Below are positions 8,268 to 16,608 of a stretch of DNA of 52,174 nt, piece after piece. Origin of the DNA: UBA2336 sp046294915 (GTDB lineage Bacteria; Bacteroidota; Bacteroidia; Cytophagales; Cyclobacteriaceae). Below the pieces are notes generated by a model. That model saw nothing but the letters and a program-made list of their open reading frames with translations. It was not told the origin of the DNA and did not search any database. The stretch spans positions 1 through 52,174 of the forward strand of contig JBKBOE010000009.1 of the NCBI GenBank assembly GCA_046294915.1, given 5' to 3'. A program made the translations under genes and the position numbers. Within the stretch, counting starts at the first letter, position 1, and each line of letters begins with the position of its first letter.

Positions 8268-9048
8268 GGCTGCCTCCCAATATTCTGGTTAATTCAATAA
8301 AATCCTCTGGCGAAAGTTGCTCCGCACGCTTATTCCAAAAAATATCCAAGCCGGAAACCTCGCGATGGGCGGCCAAAGTTAGATTTTTTAATGCGTTGCG
8401 CAAGGTCTTGCGCCTCGTATTGAACGCCTGCTTTACAACCTGAAAAAAAAAGGACTCATTACAGGGTAACGACACCCGGTTGTTGCGCGTAAGCCGGATA
8501 ACAGCCGACATTACCTTGGGCGGTGGGTTAAAAACACCGGGTGATACAGTGAACAGTAACTCCACCCGGTAGAACGTTTGTACCAATACACTAAGAATAC
8601 CGTAGGTTTTTGACCCGTGCCGGGCAGCTATCCGGTCAGCCACTTCCTTCTGGAGCATACACACCACCTGCTTAATCTGTGAACGGTGTTCAAGTACAGA
8701 AAAGAATATCTGTGACGAGATGTTGTACGGAAAATTTCCAATAATTGAAAAAGGAGACCCGAATACGTTTGCCAGGGGCAAGTCCAGAAAATCACCTTCA
8801 ATAATTTCCAGTCCGGGATAATGCACCCGAAGATAAGCCACAGACTCGGGGTCGATCTCCACAACCTTAAGCGATACAGATGGAATCTCCCGCAAATACC
8901 GGGTTAAAACCCCCATGCCCGGGCCAATCTCCAAAACGGGTTCCTGTAGGTTGTTCAAAACCAATGCCCGCACAATGCGCTCTGCCGTTGGCTGGTGATG
9001 AAGAAAGTGCTGACCTAAAAATTTCTTTGGCCTTACTTTCTTCTGCAT
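8245..9048 (-). CDS. rsmA: 16S rRNA (adenine1518/1519-N6)-dimethyltransferase
   Basis: KsgA/RsmA dimethylates two adjacent adenosines in helix 45 of 16S rRNA late in 30S assembly. 267 residues, standard length. It starts MQKKVRPKKFLGQHFL (the FLGQHFL signature), then the SAM motif LEIGPGMGVLTRYL and the catalytic NFPYNIS (N-F-P-Y). The frame continues 10 codons upstream to 9078, but ATG at 9048 gives the family start. It is divergent from pdxA across 69 bases and followed by mgtE with overlap. Confidence 0.95.
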   Translation of the reverse strand: MQKKVRPKKFLGQHFLHHQPTAERIVRALVLNNLQEPVLEIGPGMGVLTRYLREIPSVSLKVVEIDPESVAYLRVHYPGLEIIEGDFLDLPLANVFGSPFSIIGNFPYNISSQIFFSVLEHRSQIKQVVCMLQKEVADRIAARHGSKTYGILSVLVQTFYRVELLFTVSPGVFNPPPKVMSAVIRLTRNNRVSLPCNESFFFQVVKQAFNTRRKTLRNALKNLTLAAHREVSGLDIFWNKRAEQLSPEDFIELTRILGGSRGNNNTL

Positions 9049-9091
9049 AGTGCCGTGTTTACTATTCGAAAAGTACAATAAAACAAATTCA

Positions 9092-9099
9092 TAATTTTG
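9092..9099 (+). promoter_or_regulatory. Bacteroidota -7 promoter box for pdxA
   Basis: TAATTTTG, an exact TAnnTTTG match. Transcription would begin around 9105, leaving a leader of about a dozen bases before ATG 9118. It overlaps an in-frame TTG at 9097, which argues against that codon as the pdxA start. Confidence 0.55.
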
Positions 9100-9117
9100 T
9101 CGGAATATGCAGAACTT

Positions 9118-10146
9118 ATGAATGCACCATCTAAATCAGATAAACCCCGGATTGGCATAACGCTGGGCGACATTAATGGCGTTGGGCCTGAGGTGGTTAT
9201 TAAAGCGCTCTACGATGGCCGCATCCTGTCACTGATAACTCCGGTTATTTACGGATCAACCCGAAGCATCTCGTTTTATAAGAAACTTCTGAATATGGAA
9301 GACTTTGCCTACAGCCATGTTAAAGGCAGAGGTCAATTCATGCCGAAGATTGTGAATGTGGTGAATTGCTGGGAGGACAGTATTGAAATCGCACCCGGAA
9401 AACCATCCCTTGAAACCGGAAAGGCAGCCTTTCTTAGCCTCAATCAGGCCGCACACGATCTTAAAGAAGGCCTGATTGATGCCCTGGTAACAGCACCTGT
9501 TGATAAAAGTACCATTCACAGCACCGAGTTTCCCTTTAAGGGGCATACCGAATTTCTTGCCGAATACTTTAACACCTCCGACTACCTGATGCTCATGGTG
9601 AGTGAAAAACTTCGGGTTGGCCTGGTAACCGAACACCTTCCCATTAAAGACGTATCCTTAATGGTAACCCGCGATCGGGTAACCATCAAACTGATGATCT
9701 TCGAACAAACGCTTCAGAAAGATTTCGGAATTCAAAAACCAAAAATCGCGGTACTTGGGTTAAATCCGCATGCCGGTGATGGCGGCCTTATCGGGCAAGA
9801 AGAAGAAACCATCATCAAACCGGTGATTAATGAAATGAAAAACAAAAACAAACTGGTTTACGGGCCCTTTGCTGCCGATGGCTTTTTCGCTTCCGGCCAA
9901 CACACCCGTTACGATGGAATTCTTGCCATGTATCATGATCAGGGATTAATTCCATTTAAAACCATGGCCTTCGAGAATGGGGTAAATTTCACAGCTGGTT
10001 TGCCGGCTATTCGCACCTCACCCGACCATGGAACCGGGTATTCCATTGCGGGAAAGAACCAGGCTTTGGAAGGTTCAATGCGGCAAGCCATCTATACCGC
10101 TGTGGACATTGTGAAAATCAGGAAAGAACTTTCTGCCGAAAAATGA
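9118..10146 (+). CDS. pdxA: 4-hydroxythreonine-4-phosphate dehydrogenase
   Basis: Oxidises 4-hydroxythreonine phosphate in the DXP-dependent pathway to pyridoxal phosphate. 342 residues from ATG 9118. The N-terminus KPRIGITLGDINGVGPEV is typical. The three metal-binding His motifs are present: FKGHTEFLAEYF, AMYHDQGLIPFK and RTSPDHGTGYSIAGK. The upstream in-frame TTG (9097) would add 7 residues but lies in the promoter box. It stands just ahead of the TerB/DUF177/rpmF/fabH block, an arrangement I recall from other Bacteroidota. Confidence 0.95.
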   Translation: MNAPSKSDKPRIGITLGDINGVGPEVVIKALYDGRILSLITPVIYGSTRSISFYKKLLNMEDFAYSHVKGRGQFMPKIVNVVNCWEDSIEIAPGKPSLETGKAAFLSLNQAAHDLKEGLIDALVTAPVDKSTIHSTEFPFKGHTEFLAEYFNTSDYLMLMVSEKLRVGLVTEHLPIKDVSLMVTRDRVTIKLMIFEQTLQKDFGIQKPKIAVLGLNPHAGDGGLIGQEEETIIKPVINEMKNKNKLVYGPFAADGFFASGQHTRYDGILAMYHDQGLIPFKTMAFENGVNFTAGLPAIRTSPDHGTGYSIAGKNQALEGSMRQAIYTAVDIVKIRKELSAEK

Positions 10147-10223
10147 AAATACCCAACCGCAGCCGAAACAACCTGCCGGCCGGTTAACCAAAGGCCTGTA
10201 ATTATTGTTTATCTTTAGGTCGC

Positions 10224-10610
10224 ATGGATATTATTACGCAAAAACAACTCAACCTATTAATTCAGTTAGCCGAGGCGGACAAGCATTTTGCGAAAATTGA
10301 GCGCGAAATGATTTTTAAGATTGCCCGTGAGCGTAACTTTCCGGAAGAGCAGGTGCTAAACCTGATTAAGAACCCGCAACCTATTGAATCCATGGGCGCA
10401 CTATCCATGGATCAGAAATTCGAGTACCTCATGTCGTGTATTGATTTGGTTTTCGCTGACCACAATATTTTCGAAAGCGAAATCCTGTTTTGCAAAAACA
10501 TCGCCATCAAACTGGGTTTTAAAAAAGGAGTAGTTGACTACTTTGTAGAAAATTATGGCAGGAAAACCCGGGAAGAGTTCAAAGCCGTGGCTTTATCCGT
10601 TTACCTCTGA
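10224..10610 (+). CDS. TerB-like helical protein
   Basis: 128 residues, all-helical, acidic, no signal peptide. The pattern of an N-terminal LIQLAEADKHFAKIEREMIFKIA helix pair and a later DLVFADHNIFESEILFCKNIA resembles the TerB/DjlA-N fold (COG3793 type), in which acidic helices bind metal in some members. Link to tellurite resistance is by family name only. A one-mismatch -7 sequence TATCTTTA lies at 10210-10217, close to the ATG. Function unknown. Confidence 0.75.
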   Translation: MDIITQKQLNLLIQLAEADKHFAKIEREMIFKIARERNFPEEQVLNLIKNPQPIESMGALSMDQKFEYLMSCIDLVFADHNIFESEILFCKNIAIKLGFKKGVVDYFVENYGRKTREEFKAVALSVYL

Positions 10611-10654
10611 AAATCCGCTTCCGCCCGCTTTTTTTATAATCTCATTAATTCTCC

Positions 10655-10662
10655 TAAATTTG
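10655..10662 (+). promoter_or_regulatory. Bacteroidota -7 promoter box for the DUF177-rpmF-fabH block
   Basis: TAAATTTG, an exact TAnnTTTG match, 36 bases before the chosen TTG start at 10698 and upstream of the Shine-Dalgarno sequence at 10683. Confidence 0.55.
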
Positions 10663-10682
10663 CCGACCCGTTTTTGGGCCTG

Positions 10683-10690
10683 AAAGGAGG
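10683..10690 (+). promoter_or_regulatory. Strong Shine-Dalgarno sequence before DUF177 gene
   Basis: AAAGGAGG, 7 bases ahead of TTG at 10698. It is near-perfectly complementary to the 16S rRNA 3' end and fixes the start of the DUF177 gene at a TTG codon. Such strong sites are uncommon in this phylum. Confidence 0.65.
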
Positions 10691-10697
10691 TTTTGGA

Positions 10698-11189
10698 TTG
10701 GATCCGTATAGTGTTCATATTCAAGGCTTAAGCTACATCATTCATCACTTTCATTATGATCTTGATGATGCGTTTTTTAAGCAATACGGGCAAGGTGTTT
10801 TGTCGCAGGGCGCATTCCAAGCCGATGTAACCCTCGACAAGCGAGAAACCTTCATTGAAGCCACCTTTCAGATTCAGGGCAACGCCCGCTTGGTATGCGA
10901 CAGGAGCCTGGATGAGTACGATCAGCCGATGCGAATTAACCGGAAGATCATATTCAAGTTTGGAGACGAAAACAAGGAAATCAGTGATGATCTGCTGATG
11001 ATCCACCGCAATACCGACACGCTTAAACTGGGGCATTACCTGTTTGAATTCATTGGCCTGGAGTTGCCCATGAAAAAACTGCACCCGCGGTTCAGTAATG
11101 AGGAAGAATCGGAAGGAATTGTATACACCTCCGGTAACCAACAAGGCGATGACCCCAGGTGGGATGTACTAAAGAAACTTAAGAATTAA
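10698..11189 (+). CDS. DUF177 (YceD family) protein
   Basis: YceD/DUF177 family, encoded just before rpmF in most bacteria; linked in the literature to 23S rRNA or large-subunit biogenesis. 163 residues from TTG 10698, giving DPYSVHIQGLSY, in line with the family pattern Y-x-I-x-F-x-GL. The body has LDDAFFKQY near 25 and a Cys in RLVCDRSLDEYDQP; the second family Cys is not obvious. The frame continues to TTG 10674, but AAAGGAGG at 10683-10690 sits 7 bases from 10698 and decides the start. It is followed after 12 bases by rpmF. Confidence 0.85.
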   Translation: MDPYSVHIQGLSYIIHHFHYDLDDAFFKQYGQGVLSQGAFQADVTLDKRETFIEATFQIQGNARLVCDRSLDEYDQPMRINRKIIFKFGDENKEISDDLLMIHRNTDTLKLGHYLFEFIGLELPMKKLHPRFSNEEESEGIVYTSGNQQGDDPRWDVLKKLKN

Positions 11190-11201
11190 TTTTATACCGT
11201 T

Positions 11202-11393
11202 ATGCCAAATCCGAAACGTAAAACCTCGAAAACCCGAAGAGATAAGAGAAGAACGCACTATAAAGCTACTGCCAAACAAATGGTGGTGTGCCCTGCCACT
11301 GGTGAACATCACCTGCCCCACCGTGCTTACTGGCACGAAGGCAAATTGTATTACAATGGCAAAGTGGTTTTGGAGAAAGAAGTTCTTGCTTAA
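11202..11393 (+). CDS. rpmF: 50S ribosomal protein L32
   Basis: 63 residues. The N-terminus PNPKRKTSKTRRDKRRTHYKA is diagnostic. The C-terminal half reads VVCPATGEHHLPHRAYWHEGKLYYNGK. Only one of the four zinc-ribbon cysteines of C+ L32 remains, so this is a zinc-free form, as I recall for other Bacteroidota. No plsX separates it from fabH, unlike the E. coli order. Confidence 0.97.
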   Translation: MPNPKRKTSKTRRDKRRTHYKATAKQMVVCPATGEHHLPHRAYWHEGKLYYNGKVVLEKEVLA

Positions 11394-11535
11394 TGCTGCT
11401 CTCCGGCAAAAACCGTTTTCTTGCCTGCGCTTACATCTTCAGGGAAGCGTTTTGCCTGCTTAGTTGCAGCAGAAAAACCAATGGGCTCGATCTATTCGGG
11501 CTCTTATTTTTAAAATCATCTGAGGCCAATCCGCT

Positions 11536-12552
11536 ATGAAAACAATCCATGCAGCCATTACCGGAGTTGGAGGATATGTACCTGATTACATCCTTACCAA
11601 CAAGGAACTGGAAACGATGGTGGACACAAACGATGAGTGGATTACCACGCGCACCGGCATTAAAGAAAGGAGAATACTGAAAGGCGAAGGACTTGGAACT
11701 TCGTACATGGTAACAAAAGCAGTGCAGGAGTTACTTCAAAAAACCAAAACCGATGCCCGTGAAATTGATGCCATCATTGTTGCAACGGTTACTCCGGATA
11801 TGCCATTCCCCGCTACTGCCAACCTGGTAGCCAATGATGTTGGGGCAAGTAACGCGTTCAGCTACGATTTAAGTGCGGCATGTTCAGGCTTTCTGTATGC
11901 ACTTACCACCGGTGCTAAATACATCGAATCGGGTTCTTATAAAAAAGTAATTGTTGCCGGGGCGGATAAAATGTCATCCATTATTAACTACAAAGACCGC
12001 ACCACCTGTGTAATCTTTGGCGATGGAGCCGGAGCCGTTTTACTTGAGCCTACAACCGAACCGTTCGGTGTTATTGACTCTATTCTTCGGAGTGATGGAT
12101 CAGGGGCTGTTTACCTGAATATGAAAGCCGGAGGAAGCCGGATACCCGCAACCCATACTTCGGTTGATGCTAACCTCCATTATGTATTCCAGGATGGCCA
12201 GCCGGTATTTAAGTTTGCCGTAACCAAAATGGCTGACGTATCAGCCGAAATCGCTGAGCGGAATAAGCTAACGGGAGAAGATATACAATGGCTCGCACCC
12301 CACCAGGCAAACAAGCGCATTATTGATGCAACGGCCAACCGAATGGGCATCAGCGAAGAGAAGGTAATGATGAACATTGAAAGGTACGGCAACACAACAG
12401 CAGGCACCATTCCTCTTTTATTCTGGGATTACGAAAGCAAACTGAAAAGAGGTGATAACATCATTCTGGCCGCCTTTGGCGGAGGTTTTACATGGGGAGC
12501 CATTTATGTAAAGTGGGCCTATGACGGGGCATCGGTAACGATTAAAAAATAA
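11536..12552 (+). CDS. fabH: 3-oxoacyl-[ACP] synthase III
   Basis: Initiates type II fatty acid synthesis by condensing an acyl-CoA with malonyl-ACP. 338 residues. The catalytic triad is visible: C116 in SAACSGFLYAL, H256 in APHQANKR and N286 in YGNTTAGTIP. The N-terminus ITGVGGYVPDYILTNKELE and the WITTRTGIKERR motif are typical. The 142 bases separating it from rpmF hold no gene I can recognise and no clear terminator. A TATTTTTA at about 11505-11512 might be an internal promoter, which would be speculative. Confidence 0.97.
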   Translation: MKTIHAAITGVGGYVPDYILTNKELETMVDTNDEWITTRTGIKERRILKGEGLGTSYMVTKAVQELLQKTKTDAREIDAIIVATVTPDMPFPATANLVANDVGASNAFSYDLSAACSGFLYALTTGAKYIESGSYKKVIVAGADKMSSIINYKDRTTCVIFGDGAGAVLLEPTTEPFGVIDSILRSDGSGAVYLNMKAGGSRIPATHTSVDANLHYVFQDGQPVFKFAVTKMADVSAEIAERNKLTGEDIQWLAPHQANKRIIDATANRMGISEEKVMMNIERYGNTTAGTIPLLFWDYESKLKRGDNIILAAFGGGFTWGAIYVKWAYDGASVTIKK

Positions 12553-12577
12553 ATGTAACTTAAGTCGTTTTTTTTCT

Positions 12578-13141
12578 ATGGCAACTATAGCTGATCTGAG
12601 CAGAGGAAATTACATACGCTACAATGGCGAAATTGTACAAGTTGAAGAACTGCAACACCGCACCCCCGGTAACCTGCGGGCCTTTTACCAGGTGAAGATG
12701 CGGAATGTACGCAACGGGAAAGTGCTGGAGAACCGCTTTCGCCCTGGGGATGAAGTGGATCAATTACGGGTAGAAACCAAAGAATACCAATACCTGTACA
12801 GCGATGGCGACAGCCTGGTTTGTATGGACAATGAAACGTTTGATCAAATTTATCTGGATAAAGCCTTGCTTGGCGAATCAGCAAAATTTATCAAAGAGGG
12901 TGTAACACTTTTGATCGCTTTTGAAAATGGTACACAGCCCATTACCGCTGAGGCTCCGGCACACGTTACCATGCAAATTCAATATACTGAACCGGGCATT
13001 CAGGGTGACACCGCCACCCGCACACTCAAAGCAGCGACCCTTGAAAACGGTACCGAAATTCGGGTGCCCTTATTTATCAACACCGGTGATAACGTTAAAG
13101 TGGATACACGTACCGGTAGCTATGTTGAACGCGTAAAATAA
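12578..13141 (+). CDS. efp: Elongation factor P, Asn-tip type
   Basis: Relieves ribosome stalling at polyproline stretches by reaching into the peptidyl-transferase centre. 187 residues with the three OB-type domains; domain I carries the loop HRTPGNLRAFYQVK. Aligning PGNLRAF with E. coli PGKGQAF places Asn32 at the position of the modified Lys34, so the tip has neither the lysine used by EpmA nor the arginine used by EarP (the nearby Arg34 aligns with E. coli Gln36). The C-terminal TRTGSYVERVK is typical. It is 25 bases after fabH and 9 before accB. Confidence 0.96.
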   Translation: MATIADLSRGNYIRYNGEIVQVEELQHRTPGNLRAFYQVKMRNVRNGKVLENRFRPGDEVDQLRVETKEYQYLYSDGDSLVCMDNETFDQIYLDKALLGESAKFIKEGVTLLIAFENGTQPITAEAPAHVTMQIQYTEPGIQGDTATRTLKAATLENGTEIRVPLFINTGDNVKVDTRTGSYVERVK

Positions 13142-13150
13142 TCTAATCAA

Positions 13151-13729
13151 ATGGCTAAAACACGTAATGGAAAAAATGGCCTCAAGCGATCTAATCCCGC
13201 ACGTGCCCAGGCCAATTCAGCATCTAACCCTGCCGCAATGAAAACATCTGAAATCAGAGATCTCATCGATTTCATCTCCAAATCAGGACTTAACGAGGTG
13301 AACATCGAAACCAGCGAACTGAAACTGCACGTTAAGCGCGAGCCCGATCAGAAAGTACTTAAATCGGCAGCACCCCTTGTAACAACTGCCCCCGTGGCAG
13401 CACCACTACCTGCACCTGCTGTACCACAACCGGCTGCCGCCCCAGCGCCAAAACCCGCTCCGGTTGCAGAGCCTGCCTCCGGTAAGAAAACCGTAGAAAT
13501 TAAATCACCCATGATTGGCACCTTCTATCGCTCAGCTAATCCGGATTCACCACCCTTCATTTCCGTTGGCGATAAGGTTTCGAAAGGCCAAACCGTTTGC
13601 ATCATTGAAGCCATGAAACTGTTTAATGAAATTGAGTCTGAAGTTTCAGGAACTGTAGTAAAAGTAATGGTTGAGAATGCTACTCCGGTTGAGTACGACC
13701 AGGTGCTCTTTTTAGTAGAACCCGATTAG
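13151..13729 (+). CDS. accB: Biotin carboxyl carrier protein of acetyl-CoA carboxylase
   Basis: Carries the biotin that is carboxylated by AccC and donates CO2 to acetyl-CoA. 192 residues. A basic, low-complexity N-terminus (1-29) precedes the usual start region MKTSEIRDLIDFISKSG, then an Ala/Pro-rich flexible linker (about 75-112), then the biotinyl domain with EAMKLFNEIE, biotin site K156. The extra N-terminus is unusual: an alternative ATG at 13238 would give a conventional 163-residue protein. I kept 13151 because it lies 9 bases after efp. No Shine-Dalgarno sequence decides between them. Confidence 0.93.
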   Translation: MAKTRNGKNGLKRSNPARAQANSASNPAAMKTSEIRDLIDFISKSGLNEVNIETSELKLHVKREPDQKVLKSAAPLVTTAPVAAPLPAPAVPQPAAAPAPKPAPVAEPASGKKTVEIKSPMIGTFYRSANPDSPPFISVGDKVSKGQTVCIIEAMKLFNEIESEVSGTVVKVMVENATPVEYDQVLFLVEPD

Positions 13730-13792
13730 ACAGGTCACAGGTTTATACACTTAACACCGAAGACCAAACCATCTAATCCAAAAAACCGAACG

Positions 13793-15142
13793 ATGTTCAA
13801 AAAGATTCTGATAGCAAACCGAGGTGAGATCGCATTGCGTGTTATCCGTACGTGCAGGGAAATGGGAATAAAAACCGTTGCCGTTTACTCAACGGCCGAT
13901 CGGGAAAGCCTTCATGTTCGGTTTGCCGATGAGGCCGTCTGTATTGGTGCTGCACCCGGCAAAGATTCTTACCTGAACATTCCCCGCATCATCTCGGCAG
14001 CAGAGATTACCAATGCTGACGCCATTCATCCCGGCTATGGCTTTCTCTCTGAACGTGCTGAGTTTTCATCCATATGCCACGAGTATGGCATCAAGTTTAT
14101 CGGTCCTACACCCGCCATGATCGAATCGATGGGCGATAAGTCTACCGCTAAAGACACAATGAAAAAAGCCGGTGTTCCCACTATCCCGGGCTCAGATGGC
14201 CTGCTGGACTCTGTGGAACAGGGAATGCAACTGGCAAAACAAATCAAGTACCCGGTTATTATAAAAGCTACGGCAGGCGGTGGCGGAAAAGGAATGCGCA
14301 TCATCAACGATGAAAGCGAATTTAAAAAAGCATGGGATGATGCCAGACGTGAAGCAGGCGCAGCCTTCGGCAACGATGGCCTGTATCTTGAAAAGTTTGT
14401 AGAAGAACCCCGCCACATTGAAATACAAGTAGTAGGCGACCAATACGGTAAGGTGTGCCACCTCTCCGAACGCGACTGTTCCATTCAACGCAGGCACCAG
14501 AAACTTGTAGAAGAAACCCCCTCACCCATTGTGAGTCAGGAATTGCGTGAACGCATGGGCGAAGCCGCTATTAAAGGAGCCCAGGCAATAAACTACGAAG
14601 GTGCAGGCACCATTGAGTTTTTGGTTGACAAGCATGGCAATTTCTACTTCATGGAAATGAATACCCGTATTCAGGTTGAGCACCCGATTACCGAAGAAGT
14701 AACCGATTACGACCTGATCAAAGAGCAGATTAAAGTAGCTGCAGGCGTGCCTATTTCCGGTAAGAATTACTTCCCTAATCTGTTTGCCATGGAGTGCCGA
14801 ATTAATGCAGAAGATCCGGCCAATGGTTTTCGTCCTTCGCCCGGTAAAATCACCAACCTGCACATGCCGGGAGGCCATGGCGTTCGTATTGACAGCCATG
14901 TATATGCCGGATACACCATCCCGCCAAACTACGATTCAATGATTGCCAAACTCATTGTTACCGGGCAATCGCGCGAAGAGGTGATCACACGGATGAAACG
15001 CGCCTTACAGGAATTTGTGATTGAAGGGATAAAAACAACTATTCCGTTTCATATTAAACTGATGGATAACCCGGTTTTCCGTTCGGGCAAGTTTACCACC
15101 AAGTTCCTGGAAACATCCTTCGATTTTTCGGACCTGAAATAA
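13793..15142 (+). CDS. accC: Biotin carboxylase subunit of acetyl-CoA carboxylase
   Basis: ATP-dependent carboxylation of AccB-biotin. 449 residues, normal length. It starts FKKILIANRGEIALRVIRTCRE; the ATP-grasp glycine loop is KATAGGGGKGMRI, and FMEMNTRIQVEHPITEEVT supplies the metal and bicarbonate-binding residues. It lies 63 bases after accB and is probably the last gene of the fabH-efp-accB-accC block, ending near a hairpin at 15161. Confidence 0.97.
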   Translation: MFKKILIANRGEIALRVIRTCREMGIKTVAVYSTADRESLHVRFADEAVCIGAAPGKDSYLNIPRIISAAEITNADAIHPGYGFLSERAEFSSICHEYGIKFIGPTPAMIESMGDKSTAKDTMKKAGVPTIPGSDGLLDSVEQGMQLAKQIKYPVIIKATAGGGGKGMRIINDESEFKKAWDDARREAGAAFGNDGLYLEKFVEEPRHIEIQVVGDQYGKVCHLSERDCSIQRRHQKLVEETPSPIVSQELRERMGEAAIKGAQAINYEGAGTIEFLVDKHGNFYFMEMNTRIQVEHPITEEVTDYDLIKEQIKVAAGVPISGKNYFPNLFAMECRINAEDPANGFRPSPGKITNLHMPGGHGVRIDSHVYAGYTIPPNYDSMIAKLIVTGQSREEVITRMKRALQEFVIEGIKTTIPFHIKLMDNPVFRSGKFTTKFLETSFDFSDLK

Positions 15143-15158
15143 GGGCAGATCGGGGGTA

Positions 15159-15737
15159 TCAGGTGGAGGAAACCTCCTCCTTTTCGATCAGGGCAGTAAG
15201 CTGATCATACCATGCCTGGCCGTATTTTCTGATCAACCCATCCCTAAGAAACTTATACAACGGCACCTGCAATTCCTTTCCAAGCGCACAAGCCGGTGAG
15301 CAAATGCTCCACTTGTGGTAGTTTACCGCTTCAAAGCCCTTTTTCTTTGTAATGCGTATCGGGTATAGATGACAGGATATGGGCTTCTTCCATTTTATTT
15401 TCCCATCGTAATAGGCTTGTTCAATGCCGCACTTCAAAATCCCTTTTTCATCGTAAATCGCGTAGGCACATTCTTTACCGCCAATGGTGGGCGTTGAAAA
15501 ATCACCGTCATCATCCAATACATGTGTTCCCTGCTCTTCAATAGCCGTAATGCCTGCCTGGGTGAGGTATGGCTTAACCTGAGGATAAATGTCCTTAAGA
15601 ATTTGCAACTCATCGTCTTCCAGTGGTGCACCGAAATCACCCTCCACACAACACGCTCCCTTGCACTTTTCAAGGTTGCATACAAACTCTTTATCCTTAA
15701 TATCATCCGACACTAAAACCGATCCTACCTGTATCAT
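15159..15737 (-). CDS. DUF3109 family cysteine-cluster protein
   Basis: 192 residues from ATG 15737. Cysteines are arranged in clusters: CNLEKCKGACC near 20-30, CAYAIYDEKGILKC near 90-105, a CHLYPIRI segment and WSICSPACALG near 150. This resembles YkgJ-like CxxxCxxCC proteins thought to bind zinc or an Fe-S cluster. The frame runs on to 15809, but ATG 15737 starts MIQVGSVLVSDDI and lies 4 bases after the upstream stop codon. It is co-transcribed with the TcmP-like gene. Function unknown. Confidence 0.85.
   Translation of the reverse strand: MIQVGSVLVSDDIKDKEFVCNLEKCKGACCVEGDFGAPLEDDELQILKDIYPQVKPYLTQAGITAIEEQGTHVLDDDGDFSTPTIGGKECAYAIYDEKGILKCGIEQAYYDGKIKWKKPISCHLYPIRITKKKGFEAVNYHKWSICSPACALGKELQVPLYKFLRDGLIRKYGQAWYDQLTALIEKEEVSST
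15161..15184 (+). terminator. Probable terminator after accC
   Basis: A 9-bp stem with one mismatch (AGGTGGAGG / CCTCCTCCT, loop AAA) is followed by TTT. It lies 18 bases after the accC stop. It falls inside the last codons of the convergent DUF3109 gene, where it encodes KEEVSST, so coding constraint could also explain it. Confidence 0.45.
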
Positions 15738-15741
15738 CGTA

Positions 15742-16593
15742 TTAATTTTTAAATAAGCTGGTTTGCTGATGGGAGCTTTCCTGAACTTCCCGTTGAACGC
15801 TTTTAACAATAGGATGCCTGGAAAAAAGTCCCATATAGTAAATCGGCAACTCCATGAGGCCGGAGTCTATCCGTTGCACATCAAGCGAAGAATTCAACCC
15901 AATCACAAGCATATTATTCTGGTACAATTGAACCAGTCTCTTGTAAAATTCCAGGTTACTCTGTGCCTTATCCAGCGATTCCACATCCTGAAATCCACCC
16001 ATAAACTTCTTTAACTTCTCCCGCTGATTTTCCAGGTAAAACCGATAGTTATGCTGCTCATTAATACAAAAGGTGAAGGGGATGATGAAGCTAAAGCCCA
16101 TTTGTTGCAAACGATCAATAAATGTAAAGGGTACCTCTATTGAAAATGAATCGACTACACAAAAAACGGCTACGCGGTAACCCGCCCCTGACTGCGGCAC
16201 ATAAAAAGCCAGTTTTTCAGGAAGGCGCTCTATCGGGTCGTCAAAAATAAATACGTTGCGATCTCTAAAATACCTTTTTACCCTGATCTTCAACACATTC
16301 ACACTCTCGGGGTCACGCTCGCAAAAAATCCATTTGGCTATGGGTAACTCCCTGCCTAATGAAGCAAGGGCTGTGGAGGCAACCTTTTCTCTTTGCTGGC
16401 CAATGGAATACAGCCCGCTGCCTGCAAACAAATCAACCACAATTACTTCCTTTACAAGAGGGGCCATATTTGCAGTAAAAGCGTCAAGATACTGTTGAAT
16501 GCGTTGAACTTTTACTTTAAACCAAGGCTCTGCCGCAGTGGTTACGAAGCCGTCATCCGGAAAATAAGGGAGTGCTAAAGAATGGTAACTCAA
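15742..16593 (-). CDS. TcmP-like Rossmann protein (three-Cys-motif partner family)
   Basis: About 283 residues. VKVQRIQQYLDAF is followed by VIVVDLFAGSGLYSIG, which matches the D-x-FAGxG nucleotide or SAM-binding loop of TcmP-type proteins, then WIFCERDPESVNVL with a second acidic strand end. Where TcmP has a DPxG motif this protein has VVDSFSIEVPF, so catalytic activity is uncertain. No ATG occurs near the N-terminus. TTG at 16611 overlaps a -7 box, so I prefer TTG at 16593. The partner three-Cys protein of the family is not adjacent; a DUF3109 Cys-cluster protein follows instead. Biochemical role unknown. Confidence 0.65.
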   Translation of the reverse strand: MSYHSLALPYFPDDGFVTTAAEPWFKVKVQRIQQYLDAFTANMAPLVKEVIVVDLFAGSGLYSIGQQREKVASTALASLGRELPIAKWIFCERDPESVNVLKIRVKRYFRDRNVFIFDDPIERLPEKLAFYVPQSGAGYRVAVFCVVDSFSIEVPFTFIDRLQQMGFSFIIPFTFCINEQHNYRFYLENQREKLKKFMGGFQDVESLDKAQSNLEFYKRLVQLYQNNMLVIGLNSSLDVQRIDSGLMELPIYYMGLFSRHPIVKSVQREVQESSHQQTSLFKN

Positions 16594-16608
16594 AACAAAG
16601 TGGTTTGT

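Noticed and set aside
10176..10189. CCGGCCGG and GGTTAACC palindromes after pdxA
   Set aside because: Short overlapping palindromes with no T-tract or repeat elsewhere; consistent with chance.
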